Below, piece after piece: positions 32,441 through 41,455 of a DNA stretch of 64,000 nucleotides (position 1 is its first letter; the number at the start of each line of letters is the position of its first letter). Source of the stretch: a virus; IMG/VR virus record IMGVR_UViG_3300031857_007891, positions 1-64,000 of that record. One strand, written 5' to 3'. A program made the translations under genes and the position numbers. Under the pieces are notes generated by a model. It was not told the origin of the DNA and did no database searches. It was given only the letters and a program-made list of their open reading frames with translations.

Positions 32441-33151
32441 ATGACCTTAGATGAGATTGCATATAATCTATTAAATTCTTTTAGGGGAGGTAGGTCTTCT
32501 CAAGATGAGACTATATCAATAGATCAGATCAAGTTTAACATTAAGCACTATCGTGCTGTATTCATTCGTAGAGACTATGCTAGAAATGGACTAGTTACTA
32601 GGCACTTGGAGCAGGATCTTAGATGCATTGAACTAGAGAAGGTAGACCTATCTAAATGCTGTGGGATAACCTTAAACTGTCCTGCCTACAGGAGTGTGAA
32701 GAGAATCCCTAGAACTGTGAGATTTAACTTCGAAGAAGCTATCACATATGTAGGGGATATAACAGGATTAAAGAGATTTCAAATAATTAAACCATATGAA
32801 GTAAACTACTTGTCAGCTGATAGGTATACTGGAAAGAATACTAAGGCTTACATGATTGAGGATTACTTATATGTAATAAATTCAGATGCAGACTTTGTCA
32901 ATATTAGAGGGATATTTGAAGACCCTGAAGAGGCTCTTAAGTTTACGGATTGTAACGGCACTCCTTGTTATACTGATGATTCTCCCTTTCCTATGCCGAT
33001 GGACATGGTGCAGGCTGTTACCCAGGGCATGATAAACGGAGAATTAAGACTATTAGCAGGCACATTCTCGGATACTTCCGCAGATAGAAGTCAAGATAGT
33101 CCTAATAGTATCCCACAAAATAATCAACAAGGCAATAGCAAAGAACAATAA
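32441..33151 (+). CDS. neck/ring-type virion protein
   Basis: 236 residues. The helical N-terminus (TLDEIAYNLLNSFRGGR) precedes beta-rich parts (AVFIRRDYARNG, DFVNIRGIFEDPEEALKFTD) and a low-complexity Asn/Gln/Ser tail. The start MTLDEIAYNLLN and the layout resemble crAss-like ring or neck proteins found near the tail genes. A near-consensus promoter TACATTCG lies at 32430-32437, 3 nt before the ATG. Role inferred. Confidence 0.75.
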   Translation: MTLDEIAYNLLNSFRGGRSSQDETISIDQIKFNIKHYRAVFIRRDYARNGLVTRHLEQDLRCIELEKVDLSKCCGITLNCPAYRSVKRIPRTVRFNFEEAITYVGDITGLKRFQIIKPYEVNYLSADRYTGKNTKAYMIEDYLYVINSDADFVNIRGIFEDPEEALKFTDCNGTPCYTDDSPFPMPMDMVQAVTQGMINGELRLLAGTFSDTSADRSQDSPNSIPQNNQQGNSKEQ

Positions 33152-33158
33152 TATTATT

Positions 33159-33166
33159 TAACTTTG
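33159..33166 (+). promoter_or_regulatory. Bacteroidota-type promoter (-7) of the right-end operon
   Basis: TAACTTTG, an exact TAnnTTTG match, ends 5 nt before the ATG at 33172, the third case of this spacing. It may drive the long operon to the right edge, as no other exact element or terminator is seen after it. Confidence 0.65.
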
Positions 33167-33171
33167 TAGCA

Positions 33172-33438
33172 ATGGCATCACCAGCATGGCAACGATCAGA
33201 AGGTAAGAACCCAAAAGGGGGATTAAATGCCAAAGGCAGGGCATCTTACCGTGCTGCTAACCCAGGCTCTAAACTTGGAGCCCCACAACCTAAAGGAGGA
33301 AGCCGACGTAACTCCTTCTGTAACAGGATGTGTGGCATGAAATCTAAGCTTACATCAAGCAAAACTGCAAACGACCCAAATTCAAGAATAAACAAGTCTC
33401 TTCGCATCTGGAAATGTGGGAGCTGCTCAAACTGGTAA
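33172..33438 (+). CDS. conserved small phage protein (DUF6321-like)
   Basis: 88 residues. MASPAWQRSEGKNPKGGLNAKGRASY, KLGAPQPKGG and SFCNRMCGMKSKLTSSKTANDPNSRINKSLRIWKC form a pattern I know from small phage proteins often grouped as DUF6321. It is basic and has Cys pairs at the end (KCGSCSNW). Function is unknown. It opens the right-end operon, right after the promoter at 33159. Family label is from memory and should be checked. Confidence 0.8.
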   Translation: MASPAWQRSEGKNPKGGLNAKGRASYRAANPGSKLGAPQPKGGSRRNSFCNRMCGMKSKLTSSKTANDPNSRINKSLRIWKCGSCSNW

Positions 33439-33439
33439 A

Positions 33440-33670
33440 ATGAAAAACTTAGAATTTGACGATAACATGACTCACCAACTTGAATGGATCGGACTTAATG
33501 CAATATGGGCAGGATGGACCGTGGCAATGATGTCCAATGCTATAACATGGGGACTAGGAATTGTAGGGGGTATAACCCTGATTTGGTTCAACATAGAACG
33601 TGCTCTAACTGCTAGAAGACAGAGAGCTATGTACGATAAAAAACTACAAGAGAATGAAGAAAATGCTTAA
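33440..33670 (+). CDS. small membrane protein
   Basis: 76 residues from the ATG at 33440 (MKNLEFDDNMTHQ); a longer frame from 33416 overlaps the previous gene. Two hydrophobic segments (about 18-33 and 38-52: AIWAGWTVAMMSNAI, GLGIVGGITLIWF) are followed by a basic, helical cytoplasmic tail (RALTARRQRAMYDKKLQ). It could be a second holin-type protein or a membrane-anchored virion factor. It lies between two basic proteins in a tail operon. Overlaps the next gene by 17 nt. Confidence 0.7.
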   Translation: MKNLEFDDNMTHQLEWIGLNAIWAGWTVAMMSNAITWGLGIVGGITLIWFNIERALTARRQRAMYDKKLQENEENA

Positions 33671-34238
33671 AAGAGCTGATGGCTCAAAAAGTCAAAGAGG
33701 TCTCTGGGATAATATTAGAGCTAAAGCTGCATCTAATAAGAAAGCTGGGAAGAAAGGTAAAGCTCCTAGCAAAGCTATGCTTGAACAAGAAAGAAAAATT
33801 AAAAAAGAAGAAGATATGAAATCAATGTATAAAAAAGGTGGCAATAAAAAAAATGCCATGAAAAACACTAAAAAAGAGAAAGACTCTTACATGCTTGAAA
33901 ATATAGAGCTAGACTTCGAAAAAGAATCCATGGGAATGGGGGGAAAGATGAAGTATAAATCTGCTGGTTTTCCCGATCTTAACAAGGATGGAGAAACTAC
34001 TTTTGCTGATGTACTAAAAGGCAGAGGAGTTGATATGAAGAAGAGTGGTGGTAAGTCTATGGAGCCAGGTGGTGGTGGAAGATTTGCTGCAATGGTCTCA
34101 GGTCTTAAAAAAGAAGGTAAATCAGAAGGTTCTGCTAAAGCTATTGCCGCTTCTATCGGAAGAAAGAAGTATGGTAAGTCTCGTTTTCAGGAGATGGCTG
34201 CTGCAGGAAAGAAGAAGATGGGTGGAAAGAAAAAGTAA
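33654..34238 (+). CDS. basic virion-associated protein with EF-hand/dockerin-like loop
   Basis: 194 residues, about a quarter Lys/Arg. Blocks in order: SQRGLWDNIRAKAASNKKAG (a common phage motif), YKKGGNKKNAMK tag, FPDLNKDGETTFADVLKGRG (a DxNxDGxxT calcium-loop pattern as in dockerin and EF-hand, about residues 105-120), then GGGGRFAAMVSGLKKEGK and GSAKAIAASIGRKKYGKSRFQEM, ending KKKMGGKKK. The last blocks are also common in phage proteins. Probably DNA-associated, packaged inside the head or tail. Role not known. Confidence 0.75.
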   Translation: MKKMLKRADGSKSQRGLWDNIRAKAASNKKAGKKGKAPSKAMLEQERKIKKEEDMKSMYKKGGNKKNAMKNTKKEKDSYMLENIELDFEKESMGMGGKMKYKSAGFPDLNKDGETTFADVLKGRGVDMKKSGGKSMEPGGGGRFAAMVSGLKKEGKSEGSAKAIAASIGRKKYGKSRFQEMAAAGKKKMGGKKK

Positions 34239-34243
34239 TTTGA

Positions 34244-34750
34244 ATGCAAACCAAATCACATACCATCAGAACCATATATAAAGAATACTCAAAAGAAGCA
34301 AAAGACGAAATAAGCAGTAGGGTATTCTCAGATATATGTTCTGAATTCAATCTAGCCATCATGGAGGAAATCCTAGATGGCTATGAGTTTAATATGCAAA
34401 ATAACTTAGGGACTATCTCTATCAGAAGAGTAGAGAGAGACCCTAGAATCCCTCAGATTAACTGGGGAGAAACCAGTAAGTACAAACAAGAATTGCTAGA
34501 CAAAGGAGAGCAGTTGTTTGATAGTGCTACTGGTGATGGAGTTAAATGGCATATTTACTATGTAGATAAGTACTACTATAAGTATCATTGGACTAAAAGC
34601 AGAGCAAAGATTAAGAATAAGACTGCTTATAGATTCGATGCTACTAGAGGAGTAAAGGGAAATAAAGAAAAGCTAACTGCATTGTTGCAAAATGATGATA
34701 TGGCTTATTTAAGATTTAAAAAGTATGTACCTGCATACTTTAAAAAATAA
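34244..34750 (+). CDS. conserved virion-region protein
   Basis: 168 residues. Starts MQTKSHTIRTIYKEYSKEAKDEIS. It has a helical N-terminus (VFSDICSEFNLAIMEEIL), a beta part GYEFNMQNNLGTISIRRVERD, an aromatic patch WHIYYVDKYYYKYHW and a basic turn KSRAKIKNKTAYRFDATRG. The part LGTISIRRV has an IHF-like look, but the rest does not fit, so no family is assigned. Place in the tail operon suggests a head-tail joining role. Confidence 0.75.
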   Translation: MQTKSHTIRTIYKEYSKEAKDEISSRVFSDICSEFNLAIMEEILDGYEFNMQNNLGTISIRRVERDPRIPQINWGETSKYKQELLDKGEQLFDSATGDGVKWHIYYVDKYYYKYHWTKSRAKIKNKTAYRFDATRGVKGNKEKLTALLQNDDMAYLRFKKYVPAYFKK

Positions 34751-34756
34751 TTTAAC

Positions 34757-35650
34757 ATGGTATACAAGTTAACATCCAGTAAGAGCATCATTAGAAAAAT
34801 AATGAGAGATCTAAAACCACCCACAGATAACTGGGTGGATGACTCTATTGAATGGATGGGGGAAGCACTTGAGCATATTGGCTCAGGTCCACAGCTTGTA
34901 GAGAAGTCAAAGGTACTTTCAATCAGCAATTATAGAGTAGAGCTCCCTGCCGATTTGTATCAAATTAATCAAGTGGCAATTAGTAACAATACTAATCCTT
35001 CAATTACCACAGAACTTACTGAACTCCTCAATCAAGTAAAACAGTTAAATGCTCAGATAGTCTCTGATCCAAATGATGCTATTAGCTATAACTATCAACT
35101 GAGAGAATTGAATGCTAGGATATTAGTTCTTGAGAATATTTATATGAATAGTGGGGAGCCTATGGCTGCTCTTCAATACAATACTGGCACTTTCCCACAG
35201 TCTGACTGTGAGGAATGTGAGAATAAGTTTGGGTCAGTAAAGCATACTTACTTCGTAGATGGTGGGTACGTTAAGACTTCATTTGAGACTGGGGCAATCT
35301 GTATAAGCTATAAAGCCTTTGATACTGATGATGACTGCTTCCCAATGATCCCAGATGATATTAGCTTTAAAGAAGCCCTATTCTGGTACTCATATAAGCA
35401 AATGTTGCTTGGTGGATACACTCCAGCAATCAATGGAATTGACTACAACTTTGCAGATGCTAAGTGGAAGTTCTATTGCACACAAGCTAGAAATCAATCT
35501 AAGTATCCAAGCATCGATAAGTACGAATCATTTATGAACCAATGGGTTCGTCTTGTACCTAACTTGAATAGACATTCAAACTTCTTTGAGAACTTAGGTA
35601 CCAGAGAGACTTTAGATAGAGGAAGATATACTAACTACGGAATACTATAA
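34757..35650 (+). CDS. head-tail connector / ring protein
   Basis: 297 residues. The helical N-terminus (SIIRKIMRDLKPPTDNWVDDSIEWMGEALEHIG) is followed by beta-rich parts (YRVELPADLYQINQVAI) and a long helix with KEALFWYSYKQMLLGG. Gp4-like and other adaptor proteins have this order, and it ends next to the giant tail protein (TAATG overlap). It probably forms a ring between portal and tail. Family not certain. Confidence 0.78.
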   Translation: MVYKLTSSKSIIRKIMRDLKPPTDNWVDDSIEWMGEALEHIGSGPQLVEKSKVLSISNYRVELPADLYQINQVAISNNTNPSITTELTELLNQVKQLNAQIVSDPNDAISYNYQLRELNARILVLENIYMNSGEPMAALQYNTGTFPQSDCEECENKFGSVKHTYFVDGGYVKTSFETGAICISYKAFDTDDDCFPMIPDDISFKEALFWYSYKQMLLGGYTPAINGIDYNFADAKWKFYCTQARNQSKYPSIDKYESFMNQWVRLVPNLNRHSNFFENLGTRETLDRGRYTNYGIL

Positions 35651-38600
35651 TGGCAGCAGAAACCGGAAGATTCTTAAAGGGGATGAACAAAGACACCCCG
35701 CAGATTGATCAACCCGATGGTACATATAGGGATGCTATTAATGCTGTAGTTGACAGTAAGCTTGGAGCTGTATGCTCTGACTTAGGGAATGAATTAACTG
35801 CACAGATACTATGGAAGTTTGTATCTAATGGGGTTGTATACAAAGTATATTTCAATATTATCGGTAATATCCCAATTCCTGGGGATGCATTTATTGTATT
35901 CGGGTCAGGATTACTTGAACAATATGAGTACAAAGACGGTAGTAGAGGAGATATAGAATTTTCAGGTATATTCTACTTATCAGATAGAGATATTATTGTA
36001 GATGGGGGTGGTACTATACTAGGAGTAGGTAATCAATGGATTATCCATGACACTTCTTTCTCTGCTAACTCGTTAATTGGATTTGTGGATTCTAAGATAA
36101 TTCCACTATTCATTTCAACAAATAAAGACTTTCGTTACGTTAAAGCTCCTGTAGCCTCCGAGATATTCTTTGACAATGTAAAACCTCTTCTAGGTCATCT
36201 AAACTTTGATAAGTATCACCCAGTATCTGGGGAGTTTAAGATACTATCTAATGGTAACATGATGGTGTACTTTACAGATAATAAGTACACTAAAGTAAAC
36301 TTTGAAGATTACTTATCAGGGGATACATCTACAGGCACACCTACATCAGAGTATGACTACATAATAGATTTTAATCCCCCAAGGGCATTTAACTTAACCA
36401 GACAACTAAAGTGTTTGGCAAGTGAATTTGCAGGGGAGATATTCTTGTATCCTAACGATGTTAATAATGCAGGTATACATATCGACAGACTTAATCTATT
36501 TACAGACTCTGGTAGAATCCCTATCATAGAACTTGATGGGGTAAACTTAGGGGGTGGATTAAAGACTGGGGCATATTACTTAGGACTAGCCTATTCTGAT
36601 GAGGATGGATTTGAGACTAATGTTCTTACTCTAGCTCCTCCTGTATACATAGTCCCAACACCGGATGACTCATTCCCAATTGAATCTATCGGGGGAGCCC
36701 CAGCAAATACACAGACTAATAAATCTATTAGATGGGAGATTAAGAACGCCAATATAGAGTATAAATACCTAATCCCATACGTAATTCAGTATATCGGGAA
36801 TGAGTTAAAAGCTATCAAATTAGAGGTAGTAGACACATTCTCTCCACTAGGCAATCCAATATATGTTACATATACAGGGATAGAAAGAGTAGCTACAGAG
36901 TCTGTAGATAAAGTAATACTTGATAAAATAAGATATCTTACTAGCAAGGTAATGACTCAACTTGATAATAAGTTGTATCTAGCCAATATGACTGCTAGGA
37001 AGGATATAGGATTTCAAAGATTTGCTAACTCTATTAAAGTAGAACCTGTAACACGGGAGATGCTAAACTTTGATCCTAGATACTACGATATCTACAACAT
37101 CAATGAAGGTTACTCTCAACTTGTTTTCCCAGATAACGATACAACCGATACTACTCTTTATCCTCCTGCTGTAGTTGGGGATGGAGATGGTTCTACAGCT
37201 CAGACTTTTACAAACTTTATAGCAGCTAACTATAATGACTGGCATGATGGGGCAGAATATAGAGATGGTACTGCACCTTACGAATATTTAGCTACTAGAT
37301 TAGGAAGAACAGATGCAAGATATCTACAGGGATTAACAGCTATACAAAATCAAGGGTATAGAGGATACAGAGACCCATTCTTAAACTTTGCATACAAGTC
37401 ATTTAGAAGACAAGAGGTATATGCATTCTACATTTCATTTGTACTTAAAGATGGAAGTGAATCATATGCTTATCATATTCCTGGACAGAATGTAGATGAG
37501 TATTATAAAAACTGGGCTGACTTTCAAGCAAATATTCTTCAATTTAATCCTGGGGAAATTGTAGTATCTAGACCTAACTCTAAACCATATCAGTACGTAG
37601 ACACATCTGAGTTTACTACTAATACAGATATGGGGCACTGGGAGAATGAATCAGAATTCTACCCAGATACTAACGACTTTGATATCTGGAACGTACTTAG
37701 CAATGGAGAAGCTTTTAAGGTAACAGGTAACTCTATAAGAGGCCTGAATGTTAGACACCATAAGATGCCTGGCAATAAAGGGGATTATTCTACAATTAAA
37801 GTAAACCAAGATTTCTCTAATCCTGGTATTGATTCCGATTCTACAGGTAAGAATGAAGAAAGAGCATTTGCAGAGACAGTTAGAATCTTAGGTGTTAAGT
37901 TATCAAACTTAAAGATCCCTAAACTAATTCTAGAGCAGGTACAAGGATATAAGATATACTTTGCTAAGAGAACTCAGGTAAATAAAACTATACTTGGTCA
38001 GTCTCTAGTTCACCCTGCTAATCTTTATCTGGCAGCTAACTTCTCAGCTACATTAGATGTGGCTAAAGATGGTCCATATTTCAATATATGGGCATTTGAA
38101 GGAAAGCATATTACAGGAGGAATTCACACTAAGAGTGCATGGTACGATAAAGCATATATGGGGCAACCTGTTATGAAGTTCCATGACTTTAACTTACTTA
38201 GGAATAAGCACAGTCTTACTGGAGCTACTCACGTAGACTTGCAGTATATAGTAACAATGCAGCACTGGAGAGGAGGATATAAGAATGCTATCCCTTCAGA
38301 GCTTACTGCACAGTATGCTGAGGACCCTTATTTTAAAGGGACATTATTCTATAAGATGTTCAGAGATGGGTATGGGGAGGCAGAATACTCTTGGATACAT
38401 GCAGACTTAGCAAACTTAACAAATGCTAACTACAGCATAACTGAACTTGATCCTGTTACGAATATTCCTATATACGAAGAGTTCTACAATGTACCAGGAG
38501 TTAGATTCCCTTGGGGACAGGTATTTGTAGGAGCTGCTTACTGGGCTTTAGGAACATCTACAAATAATGGAACAATTGTAGATGTAGGTACTAAGTTTAC

Positions 38601-41454
38601 ACAATACACTTCAGGTGGTGGAACTTACCCACTTAGAGATGTAAATGAAACTCCTCCATATGATTATCAAGAAGATTTAGCAGCAAATAATATTTTAGCA
38701 GATACTGGGTTAGATCAAACTGCTATTGAAAGATATGCTAATGGAGTTCCGTGGAATGATACAGTAAAGCAGTACCAGCATTTGATACTAAATAAGTATC
38801 AGACAGTATTCATGCTAGAACCTAATGCATCTAGTTATGTTAATGGTATTTCGTTACTTAAACCAACAGATGCAGCAGCTTATAAAGGAGCTAGCTATCT
38901 ATCTAATTTATATGGTGAGACAGGTATTGCATTAGGATTAGTGTCAGGTCCTCCAGTACTTGGTGGATACAAGGATACCAGATGGACATTTGAGAATATA
39001 GTCCTAGACGCTGCTAAAAAAATAGCAAGAGAGGGAGCCGCATCTTTATTTAATGGAGTAACCCCACAAGTTTGGGGAGAACCTGTAGGAACTCCTAGCA
39101 CCATTAATTCAGGACAAAATCATGTTGGTAATTCATGGTTTCCTAGCAGTGGAAATCCATATTTTGTAGATTATTTTGAAGTAATACCATCAGGTTATGC
39201 AGAAGGATTTGCATTTGAGTATACAGGCCCGGTAGCATTAGATTTTAGAATTGATATTGATTATAAATATGGACACTACAGAGCTTCATGTGTATGTGGG
39301 GCAGATGGCTGTATAGATAATAGAGAATCTAGTAACCATAGGATTTATATTAATAAAAAAGATGCAGGATCAGATTCTTTTACTACTGCAAACTATGTGG
39401 ATAGAATGTTTTATGTAAGTGACGCTCGATGTAATGCATGGCCAACTGATGTGCAAGCTGGTTATTCTGAAAATCCTAACATAATTTATGATACTACATT
39501 AGTTCCAGGAGATAGGATAGCTGTAACTGTGGCAAACATTAGTGGAAATGATGGTCAAGAAGATTTATATCTTGCTAGATTTATTATTAGAATTTATCCA
39601 GTTACAGGAATTACACCTGGAGATGCTACAACTAATACAGGATACTGGCTGGAAACATTCTTATTAGATGAGAAGTTAAAGTCAGGATTAAAGAACTTAA
39701 TACTCAGAGCAGTTACTCAGGATCACCATGTATTAAGACAAGAAGAAGCAATTAAAGGTCGTCCTAATGCATACCTTACTAACTTATGTGCTGAGAAGTC
39801 AGATGTATTCGAACCATTTGATCAACAGAAATTAGTATGGACTGGATTCTATAGAGACTTATCTGATGCTGATACTACTACTGGACTCGCACCAATTTAT
39901 ACTTACAATGATATTGAAAGTGGAGATGGTAAAAGAAACACTAATAAAGTAGCAAGAGTTTCATCTAGTGTAAATACTTTTGAACCAAATCCTGTATGTG
40001 CAGGAGACTGGACTACTTTTTATGACTCCACAGATGTACCAAACTATGTTGCAAGTGGACATGATGTTTATTTAGGGGAAGACAATACAGGAACATTACT
40101 AACAATTCAAAATTTAAATGCTATATCTGGAAGTAGTAGTACAGTAGAAATACAAATACCTTCTAATACATCTGTAGGTGTTCAGCCTATTAGCTTTTAT
40201 AAAGGGGGAGAAAAGATAGGAGAGACACAGTATGTATCTGTAGAGAATTGCACAAGTACACCAGCTCCTGTTAGAACTAAAGTTAACCTTTACACAGTTG
40301 GAGATACAGTAGATGTATTTGGTGGTGATACTTACATATGCAAGTATTCTTACAGAACTACATCATTTGACTACCCATTAAATAGATTTATCAAAGGTCC
40401 TAATGCTCTTTATAAAGACATACCAGGTACAGTAGATGACTACATCTTTGGGGATATCCCATTGAACATGAAGACTGGTATGTCAGGTGAGTACCCTGTA
40501 ATGAAATTATCAAGTGCAGGATCATCATTATCTGGAGAGGAAAAAAGAAAATTAATCATACAGAATGAGAGAAACTGGACATGGGGTAACTATGACTTAT
40601 TCTCTACTGTATATCAGGTAATTGTAGAAGCTGATGACAATCTTAACTACAGATACTCTGGTGATGTAGTTAAAGGGGTATCAGAATCTTCAAGCTTATT
40701 CTTTGATAAATCTTTAGCTGCTGATGTGGTATTTAAAACTCCACTAAAGGATTTGACTAAGCAAGATAATCTGTTGTATGAGAATCACTATTCTTCAGTT
40801 CAGGATATTAGAGTAACAGTCCCATTCCCAAAAAGAGGAAGAACGGTATCTCTATTCCCTAATAGAATAGTGAGATCTAATATTCAGACTGGGTCATTCG
40901 TAGATGCATACAGAACATTCCTTGCATTTGAATTCAAAGACATTGCACTTAATAGAGGTCCAATTAACAACATCTTTGTACTTGAAAGCTTGCTATATAT
41001 ACATACTGAAAAGAGTTTATTCAAGACTCAGGGTAAGCAAACTGTAGAGTTATCTGATTCTAGTGAAGCATTCGTTGGAAGTGGGGATATCTTCATCAGA
41101 GATGTTGTAGAAATCTTATACCAATCTAATGATGGATATCTAGGATTGTATGATAAGACAGGAAGTATACTGACTAAAGATGGGTATGTGTTCTTATCTT
41201 ATAATGCAAGAAAGCTATTCATGATTGGAGGTAAAGAGGAAGTTAAAGACCTGACAGTAGCAGGAATGTCTAGATGGTTTATAGATAACATCCCATTTAA
41301 GTATGACAAATACTATGGAATGAACTCTATCTTACTTGCTAATGCCCCAAATGCTGGGTTCGGATTTACCTTAGGGTATGACCCAATCTACAAAAGAATC
41401 TTCTTAACTAAACTTGATTTAGAGACTACTCTACCTATAAACAACAATCTATAA
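35650..41454 (+). CDS. giant tail (muzzle/stabilisation-type) protein
   Basis: 1934 residues. The N-terminus MAAETGRFLKGMNKDTPQIDQPDGTYRDAINAV is of the type that starts crAss-like tail stabilisation or muzzle proteins. The middle is long and beta-rich with propeller-like spacing. An Ig/IPT-like module at about 1440-1540 (FEPNPVCAGDWTTF ... VEIQIPSNTSVGVQPISFYKGG) precedes a further beta-rich part (SLFFDKSLAADVVF, RTVSLFPNRIVRS), and the protein ends in FGFTLGYDPIYKRIFLTK. It probably closes the tail tube. The expected C-terminal part seems to be in the next gene. Confidence 0.85.
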   Translation: MAAETGRFLKGMNKDTPQIDQPDGTYRDAINAVVDSKLGAVCSDLGNELTAQILWKFVSNGVVYKVYFNIIGNIPIPGDAFIVFGSGLLEQYEYKDGSRGDIEFSGIFYLSDRDIIVDGGGTILGVGNQWIIHDTSFSANSLIGFVDSKIIPLFISTNKDFRYVKAPVASEIFFDNVKPLLGHLNFDKYHPVSGEFKILSNGNMMVYFTDNKYTKVNFEDYLSGDTSTGTPTSEYDYIIDFNPPRAFNLTRQLKCLASEFAGEIFLYPNDVNNAGIHIDRLNLFTDSGRIPIIELDGVNLGGGLKTGAYYLGLAYSDEDGFETNVLTLAPPVYIVPTPDDSFPIESIGGAPANTQTNKSIRWEIKNANIEYKYLIPYVIQYIGNELKAIKLEVVDTFSPLGNPIYVTYTGIERVATESVDKVILDKIRYLTSKVMTQLDNKLYLANMTARKDIGFQRFANSIKVEPVTREMLNFDPRYYDIYNINEGYSQLVFPDNDTTDTTLYPPAVVGDGDGSTAQTFTNFIAANYNDWHDGAEYRDGTAPYEYLATRLGRTDARYLQGLTAIQNQGYRGYRDPFLNFAYKSFRRQEVYAFYISFVLKDGSESYAYHIPGQNVDEYYKNWADFQANILQFNPGEIVVSRPNSKPYQYVDTSEFTTNTDMGHWENESEFYPDTNDFDIWNVLSNGEAFKVTGNSIRGLNVRHHKMPGNKGDYSTIKVNQDFSNPGIDSDSTGKNEERAFAETVRILGVKLSNLKIPKLILEQVQGYKIYFAKRTQVNKTILGQSLVHPANLYLAANFSATLDVAKDGPYFNIWAFEGKHITGGIHTKSAWYDKAYMGQPVMKFHDFNLLRNKHSLTGATHVDLQYIVTMQHWRGGYKNAIPSELTAQYAEDPYFKGTLFYKMFRDGYGEAEYSWIHADLANLTNANYSITELDPVTNIPIYEEFYNVPGVRFPWGQVFVGAAYWALGTSTNNGTIVDVGTKFTQYTSGGGTYPLRDVNETPPYDYQEDLAANNILADTGLDQTAIERYANGVPWNDTVKQYQHLILNKYQTVFMLEPNASSYVNGISLLKPTDAAAYKGASYLSNLYGETGIALGLVSGPPVLGGYKDTRWTFENIVLDAAKKIAREGAASLFNGVTPQVWGEPVGTPSTINSGQNHVGNSWFPSSGNPYFVDYFEVIPSGYAEGFAFEYTGPVALDFRIDIDYKYGHYRASCVCGADGCIDNRESSNHRIYINKKDAGSDSFTTANYVDRMFYVSDARCNAWPTDVQAGYSENPNIIYDTTLVPGDRIAVTVANISGNDGQEDLYLARFIIRIYPVTGITPGDATTNTGYWLETFLLDEKLKSGLKNLILRAVTQDHHVLRQEEAIKGRPNAYLTNLCAEKSDVFEPFDQQKLVWTGFYRDLSDADTTTGLAPIYTYNDIESGDGKRNTNKVARVSSSVNTFEPNPVCAGDWTTFYDSTDVPNYVASGHDVYLGEDNTGTLLTIQNLNAISGSSSTVEIQIPSNTSVGVQPISFYKGGEKIGETQYVSVENCTSTPAPVRTKVNLYTVGDTVDVFGGDTYICKYSYRTTSFDYPLNRFIKGPNALYKDIPGTVDDYIFGDIPLNMKTGMSGEYPVMKLSSAGSSLSGEEKRKLIIQNERNWTWGNYDLFSTVYQVIVEADDNLNYRYSGDVVKGVSESSSLFFDKSLAADVVFKTPLKDLTKQDNLLYENHYSSVQDIRVTVPFPKRGRTVSLFPNRIVRSNIQTGSFVDAYRTFLAFEFKDIALNRGPINNIFVLESLLYIHTEKSLFKTQGKQTVELSDSSEAFVGSGDIFIRDVVEILYQSNDGYLGLYDKTGSILTKDGYVFLSYNARKLFMIGGKEEVKDLTVAGMSRWFIDNIPFKYDKYYGMNSILLANAPNAGFGFTLGYDPIYKRIFLTKLDLETTLPINNNL

Positions 41455-41455
41455 T

